A stretch of 64,000 nt of DNA from JBCBGF01 sp038526915 (lineage in GTDB: Bacteria; Pseudomonadota; Alphaproteobacteria; Rhodobacterales; Rhodobacteraceae), in contig JBCBGF010000005.1 in NCBI GenBank assembly GCA_038526915.1, positions 124,001 to 188,000 on the forward strand, written 5' to 3'. Within the stretch, counting starts at the first letter, position 1. Every line of letters starts with the position of its first letter. This document shows, piece after piece, positions 7,511 to 15,233 of this stretch. The translations under genes and the position numbers were made by a program. The notes beneath the pieces were generated by a model. It searched no databases and had not been told where the DNA came from. It was given only the letters and a program-made list of their open reading frames with translations.

Positions 7511-9676
7511 ATGCGGACATACAAACGGGGCGATGCCCCAATTACCCATATCCAGCTCTACGGTGAGCGTAACAGCGGCACGACCTACCTCGCGCGGCTT
7601 TTGCAAGACAACATGGTCACGCCCGAAACCTTTATGGGGCTGGCGAAGTCCAATGAAACGCCGTTGGGCACATCGACCTTTGGCTACAAACACTGGTTCC
7701 TGAACTGGGACAAGCTCAGCCAGCCCTTGGCCGCGGAAACCCTCTTTGTCGTCATCTATCGCAACCCCTACACCTGGGTGAAGGCGATGCTGGACCGGCC
7801 TTATGCGCTAGAACGCTCGCTCGACGGGCACGGTGTGGCGGACCTGCCCAAGGTCACGCTCGCCGGGCACATCAACGGCAAGGATACCCAGAACGAATTT
7901 GATCCCGAGACAGGCGAAGAACTCACCCTGTTCCAGTTGCGCCAAAAAAAGATCGCGTGTTTTGAACGACTTAAAGAGCATGTGGACAACGTCGCCTTCA
8001 TCCCGCTCGAAGACCTGCTCGCCAACCCCACCGCCGTTCTCAAACGCCTCGCTATAGACTTTCCCACCGCCTTCAACCGCCCGCTCAACCTCGAACGCGC
8101 ACCGTTCAGTCAGCTGACCCGGGAATACGAGAGCCCGCATATCTTCCCGCCTGAGGAACAAGAGGTTCTCGACCAGCACATCGACTGGGTGACAGAGGCC
8201 GGTGCGGGATATCGGCAGGGGGATTATGCGCGCAACGCCACGCCCGAGACGCGCATCTTCGTGCTGCATGGTGGGTCCTGCACCGGGAAATCCTCGCTCA
8301 TGCGGCGTTTGGTGGCCGAAGGCAGGGATATCCACGGCATCGAAACCGACGACAGCACCTATTGGGAGGATCGCCCCCACCAGATCAACCGCGCCCTCCT
8401 GCAACGCCTCGTGCTAGGGGCAAGCGACCGGGACGTCAGCGATGTGCACTTTGCCCTCGCCCCTAGTTCGCCTAAAGCATGGCGTTGCGCCGAATACCTT
8501 CTGGACATCCTCGCCGATCTTGGGGCCCAACGCGGGACAGCGCCCGATGTGATCGTCGCCACAGGGGGTGCCCTTCCCACACCGCCCGAGCGTGGCCAAG
8601 CGTCCCTCTATAGCTGGCTATCGGACCGCCTGAACATCGCCTTCACCCACGTCCTGATCGACATCCCCGAAGACCAGCACATCGCACAGATGGAGGCGCG
8701 CGGACGGGCGCATCTGAAAGACAGCATCCTGGCGATGACCGAACAAAAGCGCGCGCAACGGGCCCGGTTCGATACCGCAGCCGCCGACTATGACAGCCTC
8801 GCCCACCGCATCGCCAACCGGGTCAACCGCCCCGTCGTGCGCGCGGTCAGCGGCGAAGGTCCGCGTCGGCCCTTTGTGCGCCTGCGCAGCGGCGGGTTGC
8901 AGCACATCCAGGTGTTCGGCGAACGCAACAGCGGCACCAAGTACCTCAGCCAACTGGTGGGCGAAGCCGCGCGCGACCCCGAGGTGGTGATGGGCAGCTA
9001 CGCCTCGCTCAAGGATCCGGTCAACAAGGCCCAGTTCATCGGCTACAAGCACTACTACCCGCAACTTGCCCGCATCGCCCGCGTGCAAAGCCGCACCCTG
9101 TTTCTGGTGATCTACAAAAACCCCTACACCTGGATCCGGTCGATGCTGGACAAGCCCTATCACTTCAAGAAGTGCCTTGAGGGCAAATCGATCACCGATC
9201 TGCCGAATGTTCGGCTGCACGGGGTGGATATTTTCGGCCGCGAAATCCCCGATGTGCATCCCCACACCGGCGAACGACTTACACTTTTCGAACTCAGGGC
9301 GCAGAAAATCCAGCAGTGGGAAGCCCTGTCCTACAACGTTCACAACATCGCCTTCGTAAACTACGAACACTTGCTGGTGTCTCCGACCGACACGCTGCAA
9401 CCGATCATCGATGCGTTCCCCAGCCTGTTCATTGACCGGCTGGCCCCGCAATACGAACCCGACCCGCGGTACATCGACAAATACGTGACACCTGCGCCCT
9501 TCACCGATGCCGAGATGGCGGTGATGGATGCGCATATCGATTGGCGGATGGAAGAGCTTGCCGGATACGAACAGGGCGATCTGTTCCTTCCCGGCGCGTT
9601 GCCGGAGGACGGCGAAGAGGCGCAAACTGGAGTTGACGCCGCGCAAGATGCCGCAAGCTGTGAAGAGGCATCTTAG
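7511..9676 (+). CDS. Sulfotransferase-like / P-loop kinase-like / sulfotransferase-like fusion protein
   Basis: A 721-residue protein with three P-loop units and no signal peptide or membrane segment. Unit 1 has GERNSGTTYL (18-27), GYKHWF and YRNPYTWVKAML (83-94). Unit 3 repeats it: GERNSGTKYL (470-479), GYKHYY, YKNPYTWIRSML (535-546), and both share TLFxLRxxKI, AHIDW/QHIDW and GYxQGD. The repeat is a true tandem duplication at protein level. The middle unit (about 247-445) opens FVLHGGSCTGKSSL (Walker A 254-262), then a D-rich loop and a lid with EARGRAHL, like shikimate or AAA_33-type small-molecule kinases. The outer units resemble sulfotransferase or LPS-modifying families; donor and acceptor are unknown. 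Likely role: modification of a surface sugar or small molecule. No partner genes are adjacent. Confidence 0.75.
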   Translation: MRTYKRGDAPITHIQLYGERNSGTTYLARLLQDNMVTPETFMGLAKSNETPLGTSTFGYKHWFLNWDKLSQPLAAETLFVVIYRNPYTWVKAMLDRPYALERSLDGHGVADLPKVTLAGHINGKDTQNEFDPETGEELTLFQLRQKKIACFERLKEHVDNVAFIPLEDLLANPTAVLKRLAIDFPTAFNRPLNLERAPFSQLTREYESPHIFPPEEQEVLDQHIDWVTEAGAGYRQGDYARNATPETRIFVLHGGSCTGKSSLMRRLVAEGRDIHGIETDDSTYWEDRPHQINRALLQRLVLGASDRDVSDVHFALAPSSPKAWRCAEYLLDILADLGAQRGTAPDVIVATGGALPTPPERGQASLYSWLSDRLNIAFTHVLIDIPEDQHIAQMEARGRAHLKDSILAMTEQKRAQRARFDTAAADYDSLAHRIANRVNRPVVRAVSGEGPRRPFVRLRSGGLQHIQVFGERNSGTKYLSQLVGEAARDPEVVMGSYASLKDPVNKAQFIGYKHYYPQLARIARVQSRTLFLVIYKNPYTWIRSMLDKPYHFKKCLEGKSITDLPNVRLHGVDIFGREIPDVHPHTGERLTLFELRAQKIQQWEALSYNVHNIAFVNYEHLLVSPTDTLQPIIDAFPSLFIDRLAPQYEPDPRYIDKYVTPAPFTDAEMAVMDAHIDWRMEELAGYEQGDLFLPGALPEDGEEAQTGVDAAQDAASCEEAS

Positions 9677-9858
9677 GGCAATCCAGCCGTCTTGATTGTG
9701 CCTTGTGCAATTACGTTTCTGCGCATGAAGTGAGCGATTGCGCTCTCGCCATTTGCACTCCGCCTCGCTGCACGGACACGTGACGGCACGAGCGGTATCC
9801 AAAGCGCACGGTTTCAGGCACACTCCCCAAAGCCCCGTCCCCGTTGAGGAGCCCTCCC

Positions 9859-10152
9859 ATGCCAGACCTGCTTGCCCTTGCCCTGACCCATGCGATCTGC
9901 AACGCCACAACCGAGGTGCGGCCGCTGAGCGAAACCGAGGCAAAGTATTGCCTCGTCAACTGGCACAATCTGAAGTCCCAATTCGAGCCCGACTTGCAAA
10001 CCACCGAGTTCGGCGACCCCGCCCTGCGAGACCTACACCACTCCGCCTATCAGAAGTGGAAGGCGTGGGAGAGGGACAATCCAGAAATAGCAGATGACCT
10101 GCGCCAACAGGCCGAACTGAAGGCCGCCGAAGCCGTCCGTCCCGCATTCTAG
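9859..10152 (+). CDS. Hypothetical protein, about 97 residues
   Basis: Unrecognised small soluble protein beginning MPDLLALALTHAICNATTEV, with GAGG before the ATG at 9859. Charged and helical in character (ALRDLHHSAYQKWKAWERDNPE), with no signal peptide, membrane segment or known motif. It sits between the fusion protein and the VOC gene. Confidence 0.5.
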   Translation: MPDLLALALTHAICNATTEVRPLSETEAKYCLVNWHNLKSQFEPDLQTTEFGDPALRDLHHSAYQKWKAWERDNPEIADDLRQQAELKAAEAVRPAF

Positions 10153-10200
10153 CCTGCATGCGCCTTGGCTGCCGTTTCGGGCCTTTATCCCACAGTGCTA

Positions 10201-10587
10201 TCAGCGGGGTTTTCCGTGGCACACGGCTTCAATGTTGTGGCCTTCCGGATCCAGCACAAAAGCCGCGTAGTAGTCAGCGTGGTAATGCGCCCGTAGGCCC
10301 GGCGTCCCATTATCAGCGCCACCGGCACGCAGCGCAGCGGCGTGAAACGCATCCACTTTGGCCAGGCTGTCCGCCCTAAACGCCACATGCAGCGCGCCCT
10401 CCGTGGGCCGTTCGTCCATGATCCAAAACCAGGGACGAGCGTCCCCATAGCCCACCACACGCACCCCGTCGCCGGCATCATCGGTGAAATCCACAAGGCG
10501 GGCCAGGCCCAAAGGCTCCAACGCCTCATCGTAGAAACGAACCGACCGCGCCAGGTCGCGCGCGCCAAAGGTGATGTGATCAATCAT
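10201..10587 (-). CDS. VOC family protein (glyoxalase/bleomycin-resistance fold)
   Basis: A 128-residue single-unit vicinal-oxygen-chelate protein. It opens MIDHITFGARDLARSVRFYD and ends with the DPEGHNIEAV strand, with HVAF in the middle. The potential metal ligands His4, His of HVAF and Glu of NIEAV are conserved, so it may be an active dioxygenase, lyase or isomerase. The substrate is unknown. It lies downstream of the ABC transporter operon, beyond a terminator, and is probably transcribed on its own. Confidence 0.85.
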   Translation of the reverse strand: MIDHITFGARDLARSVRFYDEALEPLGLARLVDFTDDAGDGVRVVGYGDARPWFWIMDERPTEGALHVAFRADSLAKVDAFHAAALRAGGADNGTPGLRAHYHADYYAAFVLDPEGHNIEAVCHGKPR

Positions 10588-10650
10588 GCTGGCCTAGGGT
10601 CAATCGCAGTGCGCCAAGTCTGAGCAGAATACCATCTGCCCAAAAAGAAA

Positions 10651-10674
10651 GGGACCCCGCACACACGGGGTCCC
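10651..10674 (-). terminator. Terminator hairpin of the ABC transporter operon, T-rich on both sides
   Basis: GGGACCCCG, a 6-nt loop, CGGGGTCCC. On the minus strand it is followed by CTTTCTTTTTG after the binding-protein gene; on the plus strand by CCGTTTTTG, so it may act in both directions. Confidence 0.75.
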
Positions 10675-10695
10675 CGTTTTTGCTAGCGAACCGCC

Positions 10696-11679
10696 TTAGT
10701 TCAGCGCCGCATCCGTGATCGCATGCGTCCACGCGCCCTCGGGCGGTGCGGTGATCACCGGGTCCGACCCACCGGCCAGCAGGGTGTTCACCGTCCGCTC
10801 AAAGTCCGCCGGATCAAGCATCCCGTTCGACCCCGCCGTCAGCTTGGCAATCTCGCCCATCATCCGCTTCTGATGCTCTTCGGTCTGGGCGCCCGTATCG
10901 TCGTACTCCAGCACGATCATGGCCGCGTCCTCGGGGTTCTCCTCGGCCCATTTCCAGCCCTTCATCGAGGCGCGAACGAACCGCTCCATCTTGTCGACAA
11001 AGGCCGGATCTTCGAGGTTTTCCTCTAGCACATACATGCCGTCTTCCAGCGTCGCGACGCCCATATCCTCATACTTGAAGGTGATCAGCTCATCTGGGCT
11101 GACGCCTGCATCAATCACCTGCCAGTACTCGTTATAGGTCATGGTCGAAATGCAGTCGGCCTGTCGCTGCAACAGCGAATCAACGTTAAAGCCCTGCTTG
11201 AGTACCGTCACACCATCCTCGCCGCCATCGGTCGGAATGCCTTCCTGGCTCATCCAGCTAAGGAACGGATATTCATTGCCGAAAAACCACACGCCGATGG
11301 TGCGGCCCTTGAAGTCTTCGGGTCCCGTGATCCCGGTATCCTTCCAGCACGTCAGCATCAGCCCCGACGACTTGAACGGCTGCGCGATGTTTACCACTGG
11401 CAACCCCCGCTCGCGCGCGGCGAGCGCCGACGGCATCCAGTTCAGCATCACATCGGCCCCGCCGCCGGCCAGCACCTGCGGCGGCGCGATGTCGGGCCCG
11501 CCGGGTTTGATGGTCACGGCCAGGTCCTCTTCCTCGTAGAATCCTTGATCGAGCGCGACGTAATACCCCGCAAACTGCGCCTGCGTGACCCACTGCAACT
11601 GCAACGTCACCTCATCTGCCGCCTGGGCTGCGCCCACGCTTAGTCCCAGCGCCGCAGCGCCTGCCAAAAAATGTCTCAC
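10696..11679 (-). CDS. ABC transporter substrate-binding protein, NMT1/THI5-like
   Basis: A 327-residue periplasmic protein with a signal peptide (MRHFLAGAAALGLSVGAAQA, cleavage after AQA). It matches the THI5/NMT1 group: LQLQWVTQAQFAGYYVALDQGFY, a PGGPDIAPPQVLAGGGAD loop, and IGVWFFGNEYPFL. Such proteins bind pyrimidines or related rings. Its place in a locus with dihydropyrimidinase, ureidopropionase and RutR makes a pyrimidine or nucleobase derivative the likely ligand. Last gene of the transporter operon, ending 22 bp before a strong terminator. Confidence 0.88.
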   Translation of the reverse strand: MRHFLAGAAALGLSVGAAQAADEVTLQLQWVTQAQFAGYYVALDQGFYEEEDLAVTIKPGGPDIAPPQVLAGGGADVMLNWMPSALAARERGLPVVNIAQPFKSSGLMLTCWKDTGITGPEDFKGRTIGVWFFGNEYPFLSWMSQEGIPTDGGEDGVTVLKQGFNVDSLLQRQADCISTMTYNEYWQVIDAGVSPDELITFKYEDMGVATLEDGMYVLEENLEDPAFVDKMERFVRASMKGWKWAEENPEDAAMIVLEYDDTGAQTEEHQKRMMGEIAKLTAGSNGMLDPADFERTVNTLLAGGSDPVITAPPEGAWTHAITDAALN

Positions 11680-11707
11680 GATGTAACTCCCCGTGGTGGT
11701 CGTGTCC

Positions 11708-12613
11708 CTAACGCTGGGAAGGGTGCCAGAACGTCATCCAACGTTCGGCCAGTGCAACGGCCCCATAGAATAGGCTCCCCGCCAGCGCTGCCACGGTAAT
11801 CTCTGCCCAAACCATGTCGAGTGCAAGCTGCCCCACCGAAGTTGAGATACGAAAGCCCATACCAACCACAGGAGAGCCGAAAAATTCGGCAACAATTGCC
11901 CCGATCAGGGCCAGCGTCGATGCAATCTTCAGCCCATTGAAAACAAAAGGCATTGCCGCAGGCAGGCGCAGCTTGAACAGCGTCTGCCAATAGCCCGCCG
12001 CATAGGTGCGCATCAGGTCCTTTTGCATGGCACTCGCCTCGGCCAGGCCCTGCACGGTGTTCACCAGAACGGGAAAGAACACCATCACCACAACCACCGC
12101 CGCTTTCGATTGCCAATCGAACCCGAACCACATCACAAGGATCGGTGCGGTCCCGACAATCGGCAGGGCGGCGATGAAGTTGCCCACGGGAAGCAGGCCC
12201 TTTTGCAGAAACGGCGTCCGGTCGATCAGGATCGCCGTGGCAAAGGCCGCGGCACAGCCGATGGCGTAGCCGGACAGCGCCCCCTTAACGAAAGTCTGCA
12301 CGAAATCGGCCCACAGGATATCGGTGGAGGCGGCAAACCGGGCAGCGATATCCGATGGCGCCGGCAGGATGACACCCGGCACATCGTAGAGCCGCACCGT
12401 CATCTCCCACAGGCCCAGAAGCGTTGCCCCGAACACCGCCGGCACCAGGTAGCGCACCCCCGGCGTGCGGTAATCCGCCAGCCAGGTGTTCAGCCGCCAG
12501 GCCAGGAGCCAAACCAGCAGGATCAGGCCCAGTCGCCAGTCGGCAAGGAAGCCAAGCGCGATCACACCCGCGCCGACCAGATCGCCGGGATATCTGCGCA
12601 CGAGGTCCGTCAC
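11708..12613 (-). CDS. ABC transporter permease (SsuC/TauC type), second of a pair
   Basis: A 301-residue inner-membrane protein with about six hydrophobic segments after an extra N-terminal hydrophobic region. The EAA loop that contacts the ATPase is seen around MRTYAAGYWQTLFKLRLPAA. It overlaps the upstream permease by 4 nt, so the two are translated together and probably form a heterodimer. Confidence 0.9.
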   Translation of the reverse strand: MTDLVRRYPGDLVGAGVIALGFLADWRLGLILLVWLLAWRLNTWLADYRTPGVRYLVPAVFGATLLGLWEMTVRLYDVPGVILPAPSDIAARFAASTDILWADFVQTFVKGALSGYAIGCAAAFATAILIDRTPFLQKGLLPVGNFIAALPIVGTAPILVMWFGFDWQSKAAVVVVMVFFPVLVNTVQGLAEASAMQKDLMRTYAAGYWQTLFKLRLPAAMPFVFNGLKIASTLALIGAIVAEFFGSPVVGMGFRISTSVGQLALDMVWAEITVAALAGSLFYGAVALAERWMTFWHPSQR

Positions 12614-13530
12614 GCCTGCGCCATCCCCATCCGCCTCAGCGTCACCCGCTGCAACAGCCCGATGATCCCGACCAGCGCCGCCGCCACGATCGCCGCCCCA
12701 AACAGCGCCGACCAGATCTGAATCGTCTGCCCGTAATAGCTCCCCGCCAAAAGCCGTGCCCCCAGTCCACCGGCGGCCCCGGTGGGCAACTCACCCACAA
12801 TCGCGCCAACCAATGAGGCGGCAATCCCAATCTTGAGCGAGGTGAAGAGATACGGCATCGACGCAGGCAGCCGGAGCTTCCAGAACGCCTGCCCGCCACT
12901 GGCCGAATAGGTCCGCAAAAGATCAAGCTGCATCGCATCGGGGCTGCGCAACCCTTTCACCATCCCCGCAACCACCGGGAAGAAAGACAGATAGGCCGAG
13001 ATCATGGACTTCGGCAGCAATCCCTGAACGCCCACCGAGTTGAGAACGACAATAATCATCGGCGCAATGGCGAGGATCGGAATGGTTTGCGATGCGATCG
13101 CCCAGGGCATCACGCTCATATCCATCGCCCGGTTATGGACGATGCCCACCGCAAGGGCGATGCCAAGCACCGAACCGATGGCAAAACCCAAAAGCGTCGC
13201 CGACAGCGTGATCCACCCGTGATAGATTAGGCTGCGCCGCGACGTAATCCGCTTCTCCACAGTCGTGTCCCAAAGCTCCACCGCCACCTGATGCGGTGCG
13301 GGCAATTGAGGACGATCAAGCCCATAGGTCAGCGGCACGGCGCTGGTGTTCTGCAAAAGCAAGGCCCACCGCCCCATCTCGCGCCGCTCTGCCGGGGCCT
13401 CGGGGGTCACCACCGCCCCGCCGCGCGCCGCGATATCCACCGCGCCATGGATATTCATTGGCGCGACCGCGACATACCAAAGCCCGATCAGCACGGCGAC
13501 CACAGTCAGGATCGGCAGCACCCTAGACAT
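12610..13530 (-). CDS. ABC transporter permease (SsuC/TauC type), first of a pair
   Basis: A 306-residue permease with an N-terminal anchor, a periplasmic stretch of about 80 residues, then five or so membrane segments. EAA loop at LLRTYSASGGQAFWKLRLPA. Overlaps the second permease by 4 nt. It is separated from the upstream GNAT gene by a large inverted repeat. Confidence 0.9.
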   Translation of the reverse strand: MSRVLPILTVVAVLIGLWYVAVAPMNIHGAVDIAARGGAVVTPEAPAERREMGRWALLLQNTSAVPLTYGLDRPQLPAPHQVAVELWDTTVEKRITSRRSLIYHGWITLSATLLGFAIGSVLGIALAVGIVHNRAMDMSVMPWAIASQTIPILAIAPMIIVVLNSVGVQGLLPKSMISAYLSFFPVVAGMVKGLRSPDAMQLDLLRTYSASGGQAFWKLRLPASMPYLFTSLKIGIAASLVGAIVGELPTGAAGGLGARLLAGSYYGQTIQIWSALFGAAIVAAALVGIIGLLQRVTLRRMGMAQA

Positions 13531-13541
13531 GCCCGTCTCCT

Positions 13542-13635
13542 CTTTGGTCCGGAAATATCCCCGCCGGAGGCGAAAACCTCACTGCGCACCGCGAAACGAT
13601 TTTTTGCCTCCGGCGGGGATATTTTAAGACCAAAG
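13542..13635. repeat. REP-like long inverted repeat between permease and GNAT genes
   Basis: Two 30-nt arms (13542-13571 and 13606-13635) separated by 34 nt. The inner 19 bp (AAATATCCCCGCCGGAGGC and its complement) pair perfectly. The outer CTTTGGTC also pairs; only three central positions mismatch. It would form a strong cruciform or RNA hairpin inside the operon. Confidence 0.8.
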
Positions 13636-13740
13636 AAACAGTTTTCTGAAAATCGTTGGCATGCGGCACAGGCTGGGAAGCCGATGGCCGTGACCGAAGA
13701 CGGTGGCCTGCCCCGGGATCGGGGTGGGTCGCTGCCGCAC

Positions 13741-14175
13741 TCATGCCCGCCACTCCATCCGGATCTCGGGCACGCCGTCGCTGCCATCCATCAGATCGCG
13801 TTCGACGATGCGAAACCCCTCCCGCTCATAGAACCGGTGGGCTGCGGTGTTGGGCGCATGGCTGCGAAGTTGCAGGTAGCTGCGTCCGTCCTTCACCCGA
13901 TCCATCAGGGCCTTGCCCAGCCCCTCACCGGGTCGCGCCACGTACAGGCCCATCACCTGCTCCGTCTCGGGGTTGAGCGACAGGTAGCCCGTGATCGGGT
14001 CGCCGATGACGTGAAATTCGCGCGTGGGCATGCCGGTGGAGATCGCCTCGACAAGGAACTCATAGGTCGGCCCCGCCTGCATCCAATCGGTGCCCGCAAT
14101 CCAATCGCTGACGATTTTGGCACAGGCCGGTGTGTCCTCAACGCGGCCCGGACGGATTGTGTGATCGGCCATCAT
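13741..14175 (-). CDS. GNAT family N-acetyltransferase
   Basis: A 144-residue single-domain acetyltransferase. The acetyl-CoA region is VMGLYVARPGEGLGKALMDRV and the C-terminal strand is APNTAAHRFYEREGFRIV, both typical of GNAT. Substrate unknown. It starts ATGATG with no visible Shine-Dalgarno sequence, just downstream of an array of TGTAC units. It sits between the ATPase and permease genes of one transporter, so it is probably cotranscribed. Confidence 0.85.
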   Translation of the reverse strand: MMADHTIRPGRVEDTPACAKIVSDWIAGTDWMQAGPTYEFLVEAISTGMPTREFHVIGDPITGYLSLNPETEQVMGLYVARPGEGLGKALMDRVKDGRSYLQLRSHAPNTAAHRFYEREGFRIVERDLMDGSDGVPEIRMEWRA

Positions 14176-14178
14176 CGG

Positions 14179-14228
14179 TGTACCGCGCGGTGTACCGGTT
14201 GTGTACGCCCTGTGTACAGGTTGTGCAC
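14179..14228. repeat. Five TGTAC-type units at 11-12 bp spacing
   Basis: TGTAC begins at 14179, 14191, 14202 and 14213, with TGCAC at 14224. The last four intervals are 12, 11, 11 and 11 bp, one helical turn each. The array fills the gap between the ABC ATPase stop and the GNAT start. Confidence 0.65.
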
Positions 14229-14232
14229 GCCT

Positions 14233-15018
14233 TCAAACCGCATCGCCATGCCCCGCGCGCAGACCCTCGCGCACCCGATGTGCAATCTCGATGAACTCGG
14301 GACTGTCGCGAATATCCAGCGGCCGTTCCTTCGGCAGCGGGCTGTCGATGACATCGGTGATCCGCCCCGGGCGCGGGCTCATCACGACGATCTTCGTGGA
14401 GAGATACACCGCCTCGGGAATCGAGTGGGTCACAAAGCCAATGGTCTTGCCAGTACGATCCCACAGGCTCAGAAGCTCCTCATTCAACCGGTCCCGCACG
14501 ATCTCATCCAGCGCGCCAAACGGTTCGTCCATCAACAGGATATCGGCATCAAAGGCCAGGGCGCGGGCGATGCTAGCGCGTTGCTGCATCCCACCTGACA
14601 ACTGCCAAGGATATTTCTTCTCAAACCCAGCCAAATCAACCAGTTCGAGGACAGATTTCACGCGATTTATCTGTTCGGATTTGGGGTATCCCATGATCTC
14701 CAACGGCAGCCGAATGTTCCCGCCGATGGTGCGCCAGGGATAGAGGCCTGCCGCCTGAAAGACATAGCCATAGGCGCGCTTCTGTCGCGCCTCGTCCGGG
14801 GTCATCCCGTTGACCGTGATCGTCCCGCCCGTGGGATGCTCAAGCGCCGCAACGACCCGCAGAAACGTGGTTTTGCCGCAGCCCGACGGACCGATGAAGC
14901 TGACTAAATCGCCCTTGCCAATGCTGAGGTTCACATTGCGCAGCGCTTGCACAGGCCCGTCATTGGTCTGAAACGTCAGGTCCAGCCCGGTGGCCTCTAT
15001 CACGGCGTCTGTGGTCAT
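14233..15018 (-). CDS. ABC transporter ATP-binding protein (SsuB/TauB type)
   Basis: A 261-residue ATPase with Walker A GPSGCGKTT, Q-loop VFQAAGLYPW, signature LSGGMQQR, Walker B ILLMDEPFGALD and switch histidine VTHSIPEA. It energises the two permeases downstream. It overlaps a small 72-codon frame upstream by 4 nt. Part of the pyrimidine-locus importer. Confidence 0.95.
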   Translation of the reverse strand: MTTDAVIEATGLDLTFQTNDGPVQALRNVNLSIGKGDLVSFIGPSGCGKTTFLRVVAALEHPTGGTITVNGMTPDEARQKRAYGYVFQAAGLYPWRTIGGNIRLPLEIMGYPKSEQINRVKSVLELVDLAGFEKKYPWQLSGGMQQRASIARALAFDADILLMDEPFGALDEIVRDRLNEELLSLWDRTGKTIGFVTHSIPEAVYLSTKIVVMSPRPGRITDVIDSPLPKERPLDIRDSPEFIEIAHRVREGLRAGHGDAV

Positions 15019-15233
15019 ACGGGGCGGAGGGTCCTGGTCTCAACGAGACGCGTTCGGCCAAGGCTTTCCGCTATGGGCCCCATCGGCCGAACAGTGTTCG
15101 CAGAGTAGTCATCCGTCCGCTTATCCAGGTCGCGGCCGCACCGACCATTGGAGCGGGTCACACCGTCGGCACCCAACGCCTTCGATAGGTTTTGGACCAA
15201 AGCAGCCTTCCCGGCACCCAGCATCACAACCAT
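15015..15233 (-). CDS. Small open frame between dihydropyrimidinase and ABC ATPase, doubtful
   Basis: 72 codons starting MVVMLGAGKAALVQNLSKAL. The ATG follows directly on the dihydropyrimidinase stop (TGAATG) and the end overlaps the ATPase start by 4 nt, which is the geometry of a coupled gene. No Shine-Dalgarno sequence is visible and the protein is not recognised. The GAGKAALVQNL start faintly recalls a P-loop, but it lacks a proper GxxxxGK[ST]. It may be a remnant or chance frame. Confidence 0.3.
   Translation of the reverse strand: MVVMLGAGKAALVQNLSKALGADGVTRSNGRCGRDLDKRTDDYSANTVRPMGPIAESLGRTRLVETRTLRPV

Noticed and set aside
8618..9943. A 441-codon open frame antisense to the sulfotransferase-kinase fusion gene
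   Set aside because: It lies wholly against a better supported gene, has an amino-acid composition typical of antisense frames (H, R, V rich) and no recognisable motif.
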